Shown: positions 1-6,654, numbered from the stretch's first letter. The stretch is 10,629 nucleotides of DNA from DAOTZS01 sp034434335 (GCA_034434335.1 DAOTZS010000217.1:1-10629); one strand, 5' to 3'. A program made the numbers and translations. The notes: a model not told the origin generated them from the sequence alone.

Positions 1-44
1 GATTCTGGCATTTTGCAGTCAGTGCGTTACCCCTCTCACCCCCT

Positions 45-131
45 TTCCCCCGCTCTCCCCTGGGAGGGGAGAGCGGGGGAAATCCCAAGTGTGGGGGTTT
101 CTGGGGCGGCGAAGCCGCCCCAGAAACCCCC
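45..131. repeat. Composite double-hairpin intergenic repeat, copy 1
   Basis: Two perfect inverted repeats lie in tandem. The first has a 16-bp stem (45-60 with 66-81) and a 5-base loop TGGGA. The second has an 18-bp stem (93-110 with 114-131) closed by a GAA triloop. The core GGGCGGCGAAGCCGCCC recurs exactly in copy 2 at 294-310. Pairing was checked base by base. Such GC-rich palindromes resemble REP or BIME elements, but no transposase is present here. Their role (transcript end, RNA stabiliser, selfish repeat) is unknown. Confidence 0.75.
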
Positions 132-145
132 AATGCCGATCTCCC

Positions 146-179
146 CGCCCCCTGATAGGGGGCGTCCCGCTGCGCGGGA
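146..179. repeat. Two short adjacent hairpins between the repeat copies
   Basis: A 7-bp perfect stem (146-152 with 158-164, loop TGATA) is followed directly by a 6-bp perfect stem (165-170 with 174-179, loop TGC). They sit between the two composite repeats and add to an unusually dense run of inverted repeats. No T-tract follows, so they are not obvious intrinsic terminators. The stretch 180-245 holds nothing recognisable. Confidence 0.5.
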
Positions 180-245
180 GGCAAGCACGGGCCGGGGGTG
201 GGGGTCAATCCGGAAAGTGTAGAATCCAGCTTTACAAAGCACTAG

Positions 246-311
246 CCCCCGCTCCCGATTGGGGGCGGGGGAATCTTTTGAAAAGGGTATTCTGGGCGGC
301 GAAGCCGCCCA
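246..311. repeat. Composite double-hairpin intergenic repeat, copy 2
   Basis: This repeats the architecture of copy 1 in the same orientation. An 11-bp stem (246-256 with 261-271, one G-U type pair, loop GATT) starts with the same CCCCCGCT sequence as copy 1. After about 20 bases comes an 8-bp stem (293-300 with 304-311) with the identical GAA loop and the shared 17-base core. It is shorter and more decayed than copy 1. The rest of the gap to 394 shows no clear promoter beyond the ribosome binding site of the next gene. Confidence 0.7.
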
Positions 312-394
312 AGTAACAAAAGTCAACGACATGGCCCCCAAAGCGTGGTATCTTTGAGCGAAAGTTCGGTCTTTGGAGAAAGGGGGCACTGTCT

Positions 395-640
395 ATGCTG
401 TATGGCCACTGTCCGGGTGCTGCCGGCCTGCGTGGCACGCCCACATTGACGATTAAGACCTGCCCGCAATGTGGGGCAGATGTTGAACTGTTCTCAATCG
501 ACTTCAAGGTGGCGTGCGATAACTGCGGCTTTGTGGTCTTCAACGACTTGCAGTCCTGTATTCAATGGTGCAAGTACGCCGAAGCCTGCGTGGGTGAGGA
601 GTTGTATAGGAAGCTAAAGCCGGGCGCGCAACCCCGCTAA
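395..640 (+). CDS. Small eight-cysteine zinc-ribbon protein, function unknown
   Basis: This 81-residue protein has two CxxC knuckles (C23/C26 and C41/C44), which form a typical zinc-ribbon pattern. They are followed by a second cysteine group, C55-x3-C59-x5-C65, around an aromatic segment with Trp58 and Tyr61. A further His5-Cys6 pair lies near the N-terminus. The ATG at 395 is preceded by a purine-rich ribosome binding site (GGAG at 375 and AGGGGG at 381). I recall similar short proteins, with the same Ser-Cys-Ile-x-Trp-Cys segment, in anaerobic and thermophilic bacteria, usually unnamed. No enzymatic role is visible. It may bind zinc or an iron-sulphur cluster, or act as an adaptor or redox protein. 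It converges on the glycosyltransferase gene with only 19 bases between the stops and no evident terminator. Confidence 0.8.
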   Translation: MLYGHCPGAAGLRGTPTLTIKTCPQCGADVELFSIDFKVACDNCGFVVFNDLQSCIQWCKYAEACVGEELYRKLKPGAQPR

Positions 641-659
641 CAGCACGCCTGCAGTTGCT

Positions 660-1871
660 TCAGCCACCTGCCACAGACCAGGCCGGGTTCACGGCCGGCT
701 GAGTTGCGCGCACCAGCCCGGCATAGAGCTCTTCATAACGCGCGATGGTGTTCGCCAGGCTGTGAGCCTGCGCCCGCTGCAGGCTGGCTGCCCCCATGGC
801 TGGCCAGCGCTCCCGCTCGGCGATCAATTGGGCCATCCGTCGCGCGGCATCATCCGCGCTACCGGCCCGAAACAGATAGCCGTTTACACCGTTTTCCACC
901 AGCTCTGGCAATGCCTGGGCATCGGCCGCCAGGATGGGGCGTCCGGTAGCCATGGCTTCCAGCGTAGCAATGCTCTGCAGCTCAGCTTCGCTGGGCATGG
1001 CAAAGATATCCACGCTGTTGAGCAGAGCCGGCAAATCCTCGGCCGGGATATAGCCGGTAAACACTACCCGATCACCCAACCCCAGCTTCTCCGCCAGCTC
1101 TTTTAGCTTCTGCTCGTACCGTCCCCGGCCAGCGATCCCCAATTGGACGTCTTCGCGCGGCAGCAGCTTCAGCGCCCGCAACAGCACATCTAAACGCTTC
1201 TCCAGGTCTACCCGTCCCACGAAGAGGAAAACCACCCGCTCGGGATCCAGCCCGTAACGTCGGCGCCACGCGGCCCGGTCTATGGACGGAGCAGGGGAAA
1301 AGCGGTCCAACCTGACGCCGCACGAGACCGGATAGATGGGGATGCGAATTCCATGTTGGCGCAGAATACGAGCTGCTGTTGCGGTGGGCGTAGTGGCCAG
1401 TTGGAGGCGATTGAAAACCCGGCGCACGCTCACCCAAAGCAGCCGGCTGACGTAGCGCCGAGCCCAGGCTGGCACAGGTACGTAGTGAACAATATTTTCC
1501 GGCAAAAAGTGGTTGGTGCCCATCACAGGAATTCCCCGTTTACGGGCTTCTGCCAGCGCCAACTGGCTGATGGGATAATGGTCCTGAATGTGCACGATGT
1601 CTGGTTGGTGGGCATCCAATAGCCGTCCCACCTGTGCACCCGGCAGAGGAGCAAAGTAGACGTCCGGGTACTTGGGTCGCAGGGGCACGGCACGCAGGGC
1701 CTGGATGCGCACATCGTGCAGGTTGACGGCATACGGTTGCTGCCGCTCCGAAGGCACGATCACCATTACCGCATGGCCAGCGCGGGCCAGCCCTTCTGCC
1801 AGATGCACCGAGAACACCGCCTGGCCGTTAGCGGCCGGGTAGTAGGTTTGTCCAGTGATCACAATTCTCAT
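660..1871 (-). CDS. GT4-family glycosyltransferase (probable lipid or cell-envelope glycosyltransferase)
   Basis: This is a 403-residue GT-B fold enzyme expected to transfer a sugar from a nucleotide donor at the cytoplasmic face of the membrane. The N-terminal half starts with a Rossmann strand and a Gly-rich acceptor loop (ITGQTYYP...ANGQA, residues 5-18). The C-terminal half carries the GT4 signature: a VGR strand with a following KRLD, a GxG turn (IAGRGRY), and the retaining E-x7-E motif with E297 and E305 inside ELQSIATLEAM. The overall pattern resembles the diacylglycerol glucosyltransferase and PimB-like group, but the acceptor cannot be read from sequence. The open frame extends upstream to 2120, but that part overlaps dedA. 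The ATG at 1871 starts the conserved domain and has a GAGAGG site just upstream. It lies 10 bases after the dedA-like stop, so the two are very likely one operon. Confidence 0.9.
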   Translation of the reverse strand: MRIVITGQTYYPAANGQAVFSVHLAEGLARAGHAVMVIVPSERQQPYAVNLHDVRIQALRAVPLRPKYPDVYFAPLPGAQVGRLLDAHQPDIVHIQDHYPISQLALAEARKRGIPVMGTNHFLPENIVHYVPVPAWARRYVSRLLWVSVRRVFNRLQLATTPTATAARILRQHGIRIPIYPVSCGVRLDRFSPAPSIDRAAWRRRYGLDPERVVFLFVGRVDLEKRLDVLLRALKLLPREDVQLGIAGRGRYEQKLKELAEKLGLGDRVVFTGYIPAEDLPALLNSVDIFAMPSEAELQSIATLEAMATGRPILAADAQALPELVENGVNGYLFRAGSADDAARRMAQLIAERERWPAMGAASLQRAQAHSLANTIARYEELYAGLVRATQPAVNPAWSVAGG

Positions 1872-1881
1872 GGCAGGCCTC

Positions 1882-2508
1882 TCACTTCTCCAAGGGCAAC
1901 TCAGAGCGCGTAGTTCGACGCATAAGAAAGCGGAACAGTCCTGCGGCCACGACAACAAAGCCCAGGAAAGCGATGACCTGTAACCCAAACTCCAACCCTT
2001 TGAGAGAGCGGCTGAAGTGGTAGCCGGCCCACACCAGGGTGCCAGTCCACAGGCACTCGGCCAGGGCAACCGTAACAAACCATTTGCGCCAGGGCACGTG
2101 CGCCAGACCTGCTGCCACAAGCGCCGGGATAGAGAAGCTCAGCGTCAGTTTGGTCACCAGCAGCACCTTATGAGCGTGAGCTTGCATCTTCGCTTCCAGC
2201 CATGTCACCTGCTCCTGGCGCAGCCCCAGCCAGCGCCCGTAGCGCAGCAAGCCCCCTACTTTGCCCAGGTAACCCAACAGATACCAGGTTGTGTCGGCAG
2301 CCAGGTTGCCGGTGGCTGCCGCGACGAACACCAGGGACGGCCGTAGCAAGCCGGCAGAGGCAGCCGCAGCACCGAGCAGAGTCGCCAGCGGCCCTTCGAT
2401 GGCGACCAGCAAGGCCAACACCACATAACTCCACCCACCAGGTGGCTCGAGTTGTCCTGCCATCAAACCGGCCCAGAAATGCCCCAATGCTTCCCACACT
2501 TCGTGCAT
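1882..2508 (-). CDS. DedA/VTT-domain integral membrane protein (divergent)
   Basis: This 208-residue, very hydrophobic protein has about five membrane-associated segments (roughly residues 26-50, 53-80, 112-140, 143-165 and 178-197). The order matches the DedA/VTT (SNARE-associated) fold: an Ile-Glu-Gly-Pro segment near residue 37, a Gly-Asn-Leu-Ala-Ala-Asp helix, then a Pro-containing segment leading to an Ala-Gly turn and a basic WRKW. Family members move undecaprenyl phosphate or other lipids across membranes. The arginines usual in the F-x-R-x-x-P-x-x-R segment are missing here (SFSIPALVAAG), so transport activity is uncertain. The start at 2508 follows an AGGAGGT site 12 bases upstream, and an in-frame TGA lies four codons upstream. 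It is the first gene of the operon with the glycosyltransferase. Confidence 0.8.
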   Translation of the reverse strand: MHEVWEALGHFWAGLMAGQLEPPGGWSYVVLALLVAIEGPLATLLGAAAASAGLLRPSLVFVAAATGNLAADTTWYLLGYLGKVGGLLRYGRWLGLRQEQVTWLEAKMQAHAHKVLLVTKLTLSFSIPALVAAGLAHVPWRKWFVTVALAECLWTGTLVWAGYHFSRSLKGLEFGLQVIAFLGFVVVAAGLFRFLMRRTTRSELPLEK

Positions 2509-2552
2509 GCCTGCTCAGCGACCTCCTGTTGGTTCAACACCCTTCCGGCCAA

Positions 2553-2580
2553 AGTATAACACCTCTACGCCTATTTGCAA
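2553..2580 (-). promoter_or_regulatory. Sigma-70-type promoter of the dedA-glycosyltransferase operon
   Basis: Read on the minus strand, TTGCAA (2580-2575) is separated by 16 bases from TATACT (2558-2553). Transcription would start near 2546 and give a leader of about 37 bases with the AGGAGGT site. Position and spacing fit the only gene start on this strand. Confidence 0.7.
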
Positions 2581-2641
2581 TCCAAGACCAGTTTTTGAAA
2601 CCAGAGCCCTGTCTGAACCTTATTCACATACTTGGGGGTCA

Positions 2642-2671
2642 GGAGCACGAGGGGGTACCCTCTCATGCTCC
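2642..2671. repeat. 30-bp near-palindrome in the divergent promoter region
   Basis: The arms GGAGCACGAGGGGG (2642-2655) and CCCTCTCATGCTCC (2658-2671) pair with one mismatch and one G-T pair around a GGTACC-like centre. It lies between the dedA promoter and the malQ promoter and outside both transcripts. It could be a DNA operator rather than an RNA hairpin. No regulator can be assigned. Confidence 0.5.
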
Positions 2672-2701
2672 CCGGGCTCTAACGCGCCAGGCAACCCTTT
2701 C

Positions 2702-2730
2702 TTGGACCTTTGCCTGTCGCCCGTTATACT
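2702..2730 (+). promoter_or_regulatory. Sigma-70-type promoter of malQ
   Basis: TTGGAC (2702-2707) and TATACT (2725-2730) are 17 bases apart, which is the optimal spacing. The start would be near 2737, leaving a leader of about 38 bases before the malQ ATG at 2775. Confidence 0.75.
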
Positions 2731-2774
2731 ATACTTTGTACACGACCTTATCTTCTTTTGCAAGGCGGGCGACT

Positions 2775-4268
2775 ATGGGTTTTCCCAGGGCGAGCGGTGT
2801 ACTATGTCATCCCACTTCCTTCCCCAGCCGGTTTGGTATCGGCGACCTGGGGCAAGGGGCTTACGAGTTCGTCGAGTGGCTGGCCAGGGCTAAACAGAAG
2901 CTGTGGCAGGTCCTGCCCCTCGGCCCAACCGGATATGGCGACTCACCCTACCAGTCCTTTTCGGCCTTTGCCGGCAACCCCTTGCTGATCAGCCCCGATG
3001 CCCTGGTCTGGGCTGGGCTGCTGCCGGCTGCAGCCGTGGCCGAGGTGCCGGCCTTTCCAGAGCACCGGGTGGACTTCGGGCGGGTGATCCACTACAAACA
3101 CAGCCTCTTCCGCCAGAGCTTTGCCCACTTCAAGGCTGCTGCCACCCCTGAACAACGCGCTGCTTTCGACCGCTTTCGGACTGAGAATTCTGGCTGGCTG
3201 GCCGATTTCGGCCTTTTCATGGCCATCAAGGGCTACTTCGGGGGCGGGAGCTGGCACAATTGGCCGCGCGATATCCGCGTTCGAGAGCCGGTTGCGCTGG
3301 CGTACTACCGGGAGATGCTGGCCGACGAGGCAACCTACCACGAATACCTGCAGTGGCTCTTCCACGACCAGTGGCAGGCGCTGAAGGCCCACACTAACCA
3401 TCTGGGCATTCAGATTATCGGCGATGTACCGATCTTCGTGGCCGAAGACAGCGCGGATGTCTGGAGCCACCCCGAGCTGTTCCAGCTCGATTCAGAGGGG
3501 AACCCGACCGTGATCGCCGGGGTGCCCCCCGACAATTTCTCGGCCACCGGGCAACGGTGGGGCAACCCGCACTACCGCTGGGATGTGATGGCGCAGGACG
3601 GATACCGCTGGTGGATTGAACGCATTCGCCACACCCTGACCCAGGTGGACATCATCCGTATTGACCACTTCAGGGGCTTTGAGGCCTACTGGGAGGTGCC
3701 CGCTCATGAGCCAACCGCGATCAATGGCCGCTGGGTGAAGGGGCCGGGCGCCGCGCTGTTTGAGGCAATCGAGGCTGCCCTGGGCAAACTGCCGATTATC
3801 GCTGAGGACCTGGGGGTGATCACGCCGGAGGTAGACGCTTTGCGCAACCGGTTTGGCTTCCCGGGTATGAAGATCCTGCAATTCGGCTTTGCCCTGGACA
3901 ATGACCCGAAGTATCTGCCTCACAACTTCGAGCGAGATTACGTCGTCTATCCAGGGACCCACGACAACAACACGGTGATCGGCTGGTTCAACGAGGCGGA
4001 GCGCACGGGGATCGAGAAGTGGAACTGTCTGCGCTATCTGGGCAGCGATGGCCGTGATCTGGCCTGGGACTTCATCCGGGCGGCCTGGGCTTCCGTGGCC
4101 AACCAGGCTGTAGCCTGCCTTCAGGATGTCCTCAGCCTTGGCGCGGAAGCGCGTATGAACTACCCCAGCAAGGAGAGCGGCAACTGGCAATGGCGCTACA
4201 CGTCCGACATGCTTACCGATGCCATCTGCGCGCGTCTGCGCGAGCTGACGGAGATTTACGAGAGGTAG
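2775..4268 (+). CDS. malQ: 4-alpha-glucanotransferase (amylomaltase, GH77)
   Basis: This 497-residue cytoplasmic enzyme transfers alpha-1,4-glucan segments between malto-oligosaccharides and releases glucose. It is used in maltodextrin or glycogen metabolism. The N-terminus RASGVLCHPTSFPSRFGIGD is typical of GH77. The catalytic residues are in place: nucleophile D297 in IRIDHFRGF, acid-base E344 in IIAEDLG, and D397 in THDNN. The C-terminal segment with EARMNYP and NWQWR is also diagnostic. The length matches the short bacterial amylomaltases of the Thermus type (about 500 residues). The frame is open further upstream, but that part overlaps dedA on the other strand. The ATG at 2775 sits at the conserved N-terminus behind a weak AAGGCGGG site and downstream of a good promoter. 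No other maltose genes are nearby, so it appears to be a single-gene unit. Confidence 0.96.
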   Translation: MGFPRASGVLCHPTSFPSRFGIGDLGQGAYEFVEWLARAKQKLWQVLPLGPTGYGDSPYQSFSAFAGNPLLISPDALVWAGLLPAAAVAEVPAFPEHRVDFGRVIHYKHSLFRQSFAHFKAAATPEQRAAFDRFRTENSGWLADFGLFMAIKGYFGGGSWHNWPRDIRVREPVALAYYREMLADEATYHEYLQWLFHDQWQALKAHTNHLGIQIIGDVPIFVAEDSADVWSHPELFQLDSEGNPTVIAGVPPDNFSATGQRWGNPHYRWDVMAQDGYRWWIERIRHTLTQVDIIRIDHFRGFEAYWEVPAHEPTAINGRWVKGPGAALFEAIEAALGKLPIIAEDLGVITPEVDALRNRFGFPGMKILQFGFALDNDPKYLPHNFERDYVVYPGTHDNNTVIGWFNEAERTGIEKWNCLRYLGSDGRDLAWDFIRAAWASVANQAVACLQDVLSLGAEARMNYPSKESGNWQWRYTSDMLTDAICARLRELTEIYER

Positions 4269-4270
4269 TT

Positions 4271-4310
4271 GGTAGATTGGTAGATCGGTAGATGGGCGGA
4301 TCGGGAGGTT
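4271..4310 (+). repeat. 8-bp short tandem repeat after malQ
   Basis: Five consecutive octamers follow the stop codon: GGTAGATT, GGTAGATC, GGTAGATG, GGCGGATC and GGGAGGTT. The first three differ only in the last base, and the last two are increasingly altered. The fifth unit is also the start of the terminator stem. The pattern suggests slippage expansion followed by decay. Confidence 0.75.
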
Positions 4311-4330
4311 GGGGAGTCCCCCAACCTCCC
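4303..4330. terminator. Perfect 12-bp hairpin between convergent genes
   Basis: The arms GGGAGGTTGGGG (4303-4314) and CCCCAACCTCCC (4319-4330) pair perfectly around the loop AGTC. On the plus strand it is followed by AATTT, a weak T-tract, 35 bases after the malQ stop. It probably ends malQ transcription. It lies 20 bases beyond the stop of the convergent gene and may block that transcript too, although no T-tract follows on that strand. Confidence 0.65.
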
Positions 4331-4349
4331 AATTTAGCAGTCTCCCAAC

Positions 4350-6509
4350 TTACCAACAAGCCTCTACCTTTGCCTCATCCACATACATGACGGTCTTGCC
4401 CCCCACCCCGTCGTTATAGGCCCCCATGTACACCATAACCCAGTTGCCGCGCAGGAAGGTGAGGTCGTAGCTCACGGCTTCCCAGGCCTGGGCGTTGTAG
4501 TGGCCGTGGAACACCGCGTAGGTCGGGCCGTTGACTACCGTCACGCGCAGGTATTGTGTATCGCTATCGGGTGCTGTGCTGCCCCGCCAAACCTGGGCCC
4601 GTAAAGTGATCTGCGAGGCATCGGCGGGCAGGTAGATGGTTTGATAGCCAGAGCTGTAGCTGTAGGTGTTGACGCCATCGGCCGGGATGCCCACCCGCAG
4701 GCTGCGTGCCCCGGCATAAGCTCGCTCTGTGGTGTAAACCGCAGGATAAGCGGTAGTGGGCAGGGTCCAGCCGGTGTTGTCCTCAAAGCCGGGGTTGGTG
4801 AGCAGTTGCTGGCAGCCACCGGGCGTGGTCGTGGCAGTGGGCGTGGGGGTGGCCGTGCGGGTAGCCGTGGCAGTGGGTGTCTGGGTCGGGGTAGGAGTGG
4901 GTCCGAGACATGCCTGGAGGCTGACATCGTCCAGGTACATCCAGGTCCGGCCTGCGCTGCCAGTACTGTCGTTGTACACCTCAAAGTAGAGGATCAGGCT
5001 CTGCCCCCGTAGCAGGGTCAAATCGAAGGCGCGCTGCTTCCACTGCCGATCATTCTCCAATACCTGCATCAGATTCGCCACCACGTCATAAGTGACCGGA
5101 TCCAACAGCAGCACCCGCTGGAAGTCGTCAGCCGTGTCGTCTGTGGCGGGGTAGTACCAGAAGGTGAGGATGGCAGACGAGGCGTTAGCCGGAATGCTGA
5201 TGGTCTGATAGGCGCTGGAGAAGGTGGCCCCGGCCGGCGCTTCCTCACCGAGCAGATTGCGTTCTGGCTTGGCTCCTGCTGGCCTGGCGCGGATTTCAGT
5301 CGTAGGCAGCAGCCCCAGCCGTGCTGCCCGCAAGCCGGTGTGCACCACCTGGGTGGTGTACTCCGCCTGGCTATCGGTCACGGGGAATATCCAGTCGGTG
5401 TCCAGCTCGAAGCCGCCGTTGCCCACCCGTTCACTGCAGACCGGCGTGGCTGTAGGGGTGGCTGTAGGGGTCCAGGTGGGGGTGGCCGTCGGGGTCGCGG
5501 TGGCCGTGAAGGTCGGTGTGATCGTGGGTGTGGGTGTGTCGGTCGGCGTGGGGGTGGCGGTTGGTGTGTTGGTTGGCGTGCCGGTCTCGGTGGGGGTCGG
5601 TGTGATCGTGGGTGTGGGCGTGTCGGTCGGCGTGGGGGTGGCGGTCGGCGTGTTGGTTGGCGTGCCGGTCGGGGGAGGGGTCCTGGTGGCAGTAGGAGTA
5701 GCAGTGAACGTAGGGGTGAGGGTGGCGGTTGGCGTGGCAGTAGACAGCACACACGCCTGCACGCTCACGTCGTCAAGATACATCCAGGTGCGGCCGGCGC
5801 TGCCGGTGCTGTCGTTATACACTTCGAAGTAGAGCACCAGGTTCTGCCCCTGATAAGCCTTCAGATCGAAGACGGCCTTCTTCCATACCTGATCGTTCTC
5901 CAGCACCCGCATCAGTTCGGCGACTGGGAGGTAGGTGACCGGGTCGAGCAACAGCACGCGCTGGAAATCGTTGGCGATGTCCTGGCTGCCCGGTTTATAC
6001 CAGAAGGTGAGCAGCACGGAGTACATGCCCCATGGGATGGTAATGGTCTGGTAGCCACTGGAGAAAGTGGCACCCAGGGGGGCAACTTCTCCCAGCAGGT
6101 TGCGCTCCTGGTGTGTAGAGGTAAGAGGCGCGACCGGTTCCTGGGCCGCATCGGCAGGTGGTAACAGGCCGAAACGGGCCGCGCGCATCCCAATGTGTTG
6201 CTCCTCGGTGGTGTAGCTTGCCTGGCTATCGGTCAGGGGGAAGATCCAGGCTGCGTTCTGCTCGAAGCCGCCGTTGGTCACATGCTCGGTACAGGTCACC
6301 GGGATGGGTGTGGGAGTAGGCGTGAAGGCCATGGAATGTCCGCGCATGGCCAGCGGCAAATAGGTGTTGTCCTCGGCAACAGGCTCCGAAAGCAGCAGGC
6401 TGCGCGCCACGGCAGCAGGATGCCACATGGCCGAAGAGCCGGATGGTGTATTGCCGATCATCAAGAGGGTGGCCAGCAAAAGCAACGATACAACCAGACG
6501 ATGAGACAT
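4350..6509 (-). CDS. Secreted three-module protein with jelly-roll-like domains and Thr-Pro linkers
   Basis: This 719-residue exported protein begins with a signal peptide (SHR, a hydrophobic stretch at 5-19, probable cleavage after SSA near residue 27), then NTYLPLAMRG at 48-57. YLPL-x-x-R is a motif I associate with exported Chloroflexota proteins. Three modules follow: A (73-253), B (358-534) and C (566-718). Each begins with a Cys and N-x-G/P-GFE, and each ends with a beta-strand, a DD/DE pair and a Cys. This resembles CBM4/9-type carbohydrate-binding jelly rolls. A and B are close duplicates sharing, for example, DFQRVLLLDPVTY and LYFEVYNDSTGSAGRTWMYL. C is more diverged. The linkers (254-357 and 535-565) are almost pure Thr-Pro with some Ala, Asp and Asn. 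No catalytic domain is visible. The ATG at 6509 has a strong AAGGAGG site. Sugar binding is inferred and no ligand residues are assigned. Confidence 0.85.
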   Translation of the reverse strand: MSHRLVVSLLLLATLLMIGNTPSGSSAMWHPAAVARSLLLSEPVAEDNTYLPLAMRGHSMAFTPTPTPIPVTCTEHVTNGGFEQNAAWIFPLTDSQASYTTEEQHIGMRAARFGLLPPADAAQEPVAPLTSTHQERNLLGEVAPLGATFSSGYQTITIPWGMYSVLLTFWYKPGSQDIANDFQRVLLLDPVTYLPVAELMRVLENDQVWKKAVFDLKAYQGQNLVLYFEVYNDSTGSAGRTWMYLDDVSVQACVLSTATPTATLTPTFTATPTATRTPPPTGTPTNTPTATPTPTDTPTPTITPTPTETGTPTNTPTATPTPTDTPTPTITPTFTATATPTATPTWTPTATPTATPVCSERVGNGGFELDTDWIFPVTDSQAEYTTQVVHTGLRAARLGLLPTTEIRARPAGAKPERNLLGEEAPAGATFSSAYQTISIPANASSAILTFWYYPATDDTADDFQRVLLLDPVTYDVVANLMQVLENDRQWKQRAFDLTLLRGQSLILYFEVYNDSTGSAGRTWMYLDDVSLQACLGPTPTPTQTPTATATRTATPTPTATTTPGGCQQLLTNPGFEDNTGWTLPTTAYPAVYTTERAYAGARSLRVGIPADGVNTYSYSSGYQTIYLPADASQITLRAQVWRGSTAPDSDTQYLRVTVVNGPTYAVFHGHYNAQAWEAVSYDLTFLRGNWVMVYMGAYNDGVGGKTVMYVDEAKVEACW
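4908..6293 (-). repeat. Intragenic duplication of modules A and B
   Basis: Module A (5751-6293) and module B (4908-5438) are aligned end to end with long identical protein blocks, such as YNDSTGSAGRTWMYLDDVS, and clearly similar DNA. Module C (4356-4814) has the same cysteine frame but much weaker similarity. This indicates a recent duplication of an older module. Confidence 0.75.
5511..5669 (-). repeat. 75-bp direct repeat in the Thr-Pro linker
   Basis: The blocks 5511-5585 and 5595-5669 are direct copies offset by 84 bases (28 codons), with three differences by eye. They encode the repeated linker unit GTPTNTPTATPTPTDTPTPT. All differences keep the Thr-Pro pattern. The offset is a multiple of three, so expansion or loss changes linker length without breaking the frame. 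Confidence 0.8.
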
Positions 6510-6567
6510 ATTTCCTCCTTAGCTGTGGGTGTCCCCAAAATCCGGTAGAGTCCAGTCTGTCCATACC

Positions 6568-6635
6568 CCTGGCGCGGCAGGGGCCGCTTCTGCCAGGAGC
6601 AGCCTGTGAGGTTTTGCAGGCTCACGCATACAGGC
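6568..6635 (-). promoter_or_regulatory. Structured 5' leader of the secreted-protein gene
   Basis: From the predicted start near 6648 to the ATG at 6509 the leader is about 139 bases. It can form a hairpin with an 11-bp stem and a 4-base bulge (6568-6578 with 6583-6597). It can also form one of two competing stems, 6601-6606 with 6617-6622 or 6602-6607 with 6630-6635. It matches no riboswitch class that I recognise. Regulation is only a possibility. Confidence 0.35.
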
Positions 6636-6654
6636 CGATCAACAAGTAATTCCT

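Noticed and set aside
45..311. CRISPR array
   Set aside because: There are only two copies, the units are palindromic with no regular unique spacers, and no cas gene is present.
13..389. Small open frames on both strands in the left intergenic region
   Set aside because: They are translations of the hairpin repeats, rich in Pro, Gly and Arg, without ribosome sites or domains.
1872..2120. N-terminal extension of the glycosyltransferase
   Set aside because: It overlaps dedA in another frame, is rich in Trp and Cys, and precedes the conserved start MRIVITGQTYYP at 1871.
2202..2774. N-terminal extension of MalQ
   Set aside because: It overlaps dedA and lies upstream of the malQ promoter. The GH77 N-terminus begins at 2775.
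5440..5735. CRISPR or noncoding satellite
   Set aside because: The repeats are codon-phased and encode Thr-Pro linkers inside one open frame.
5340..6164. Plus-strand open frame with Gly/Arg-rich product
   Set aside because: It is the complement of the Thr-Pro linker and modules. The composition is an artefact of that strand bias.
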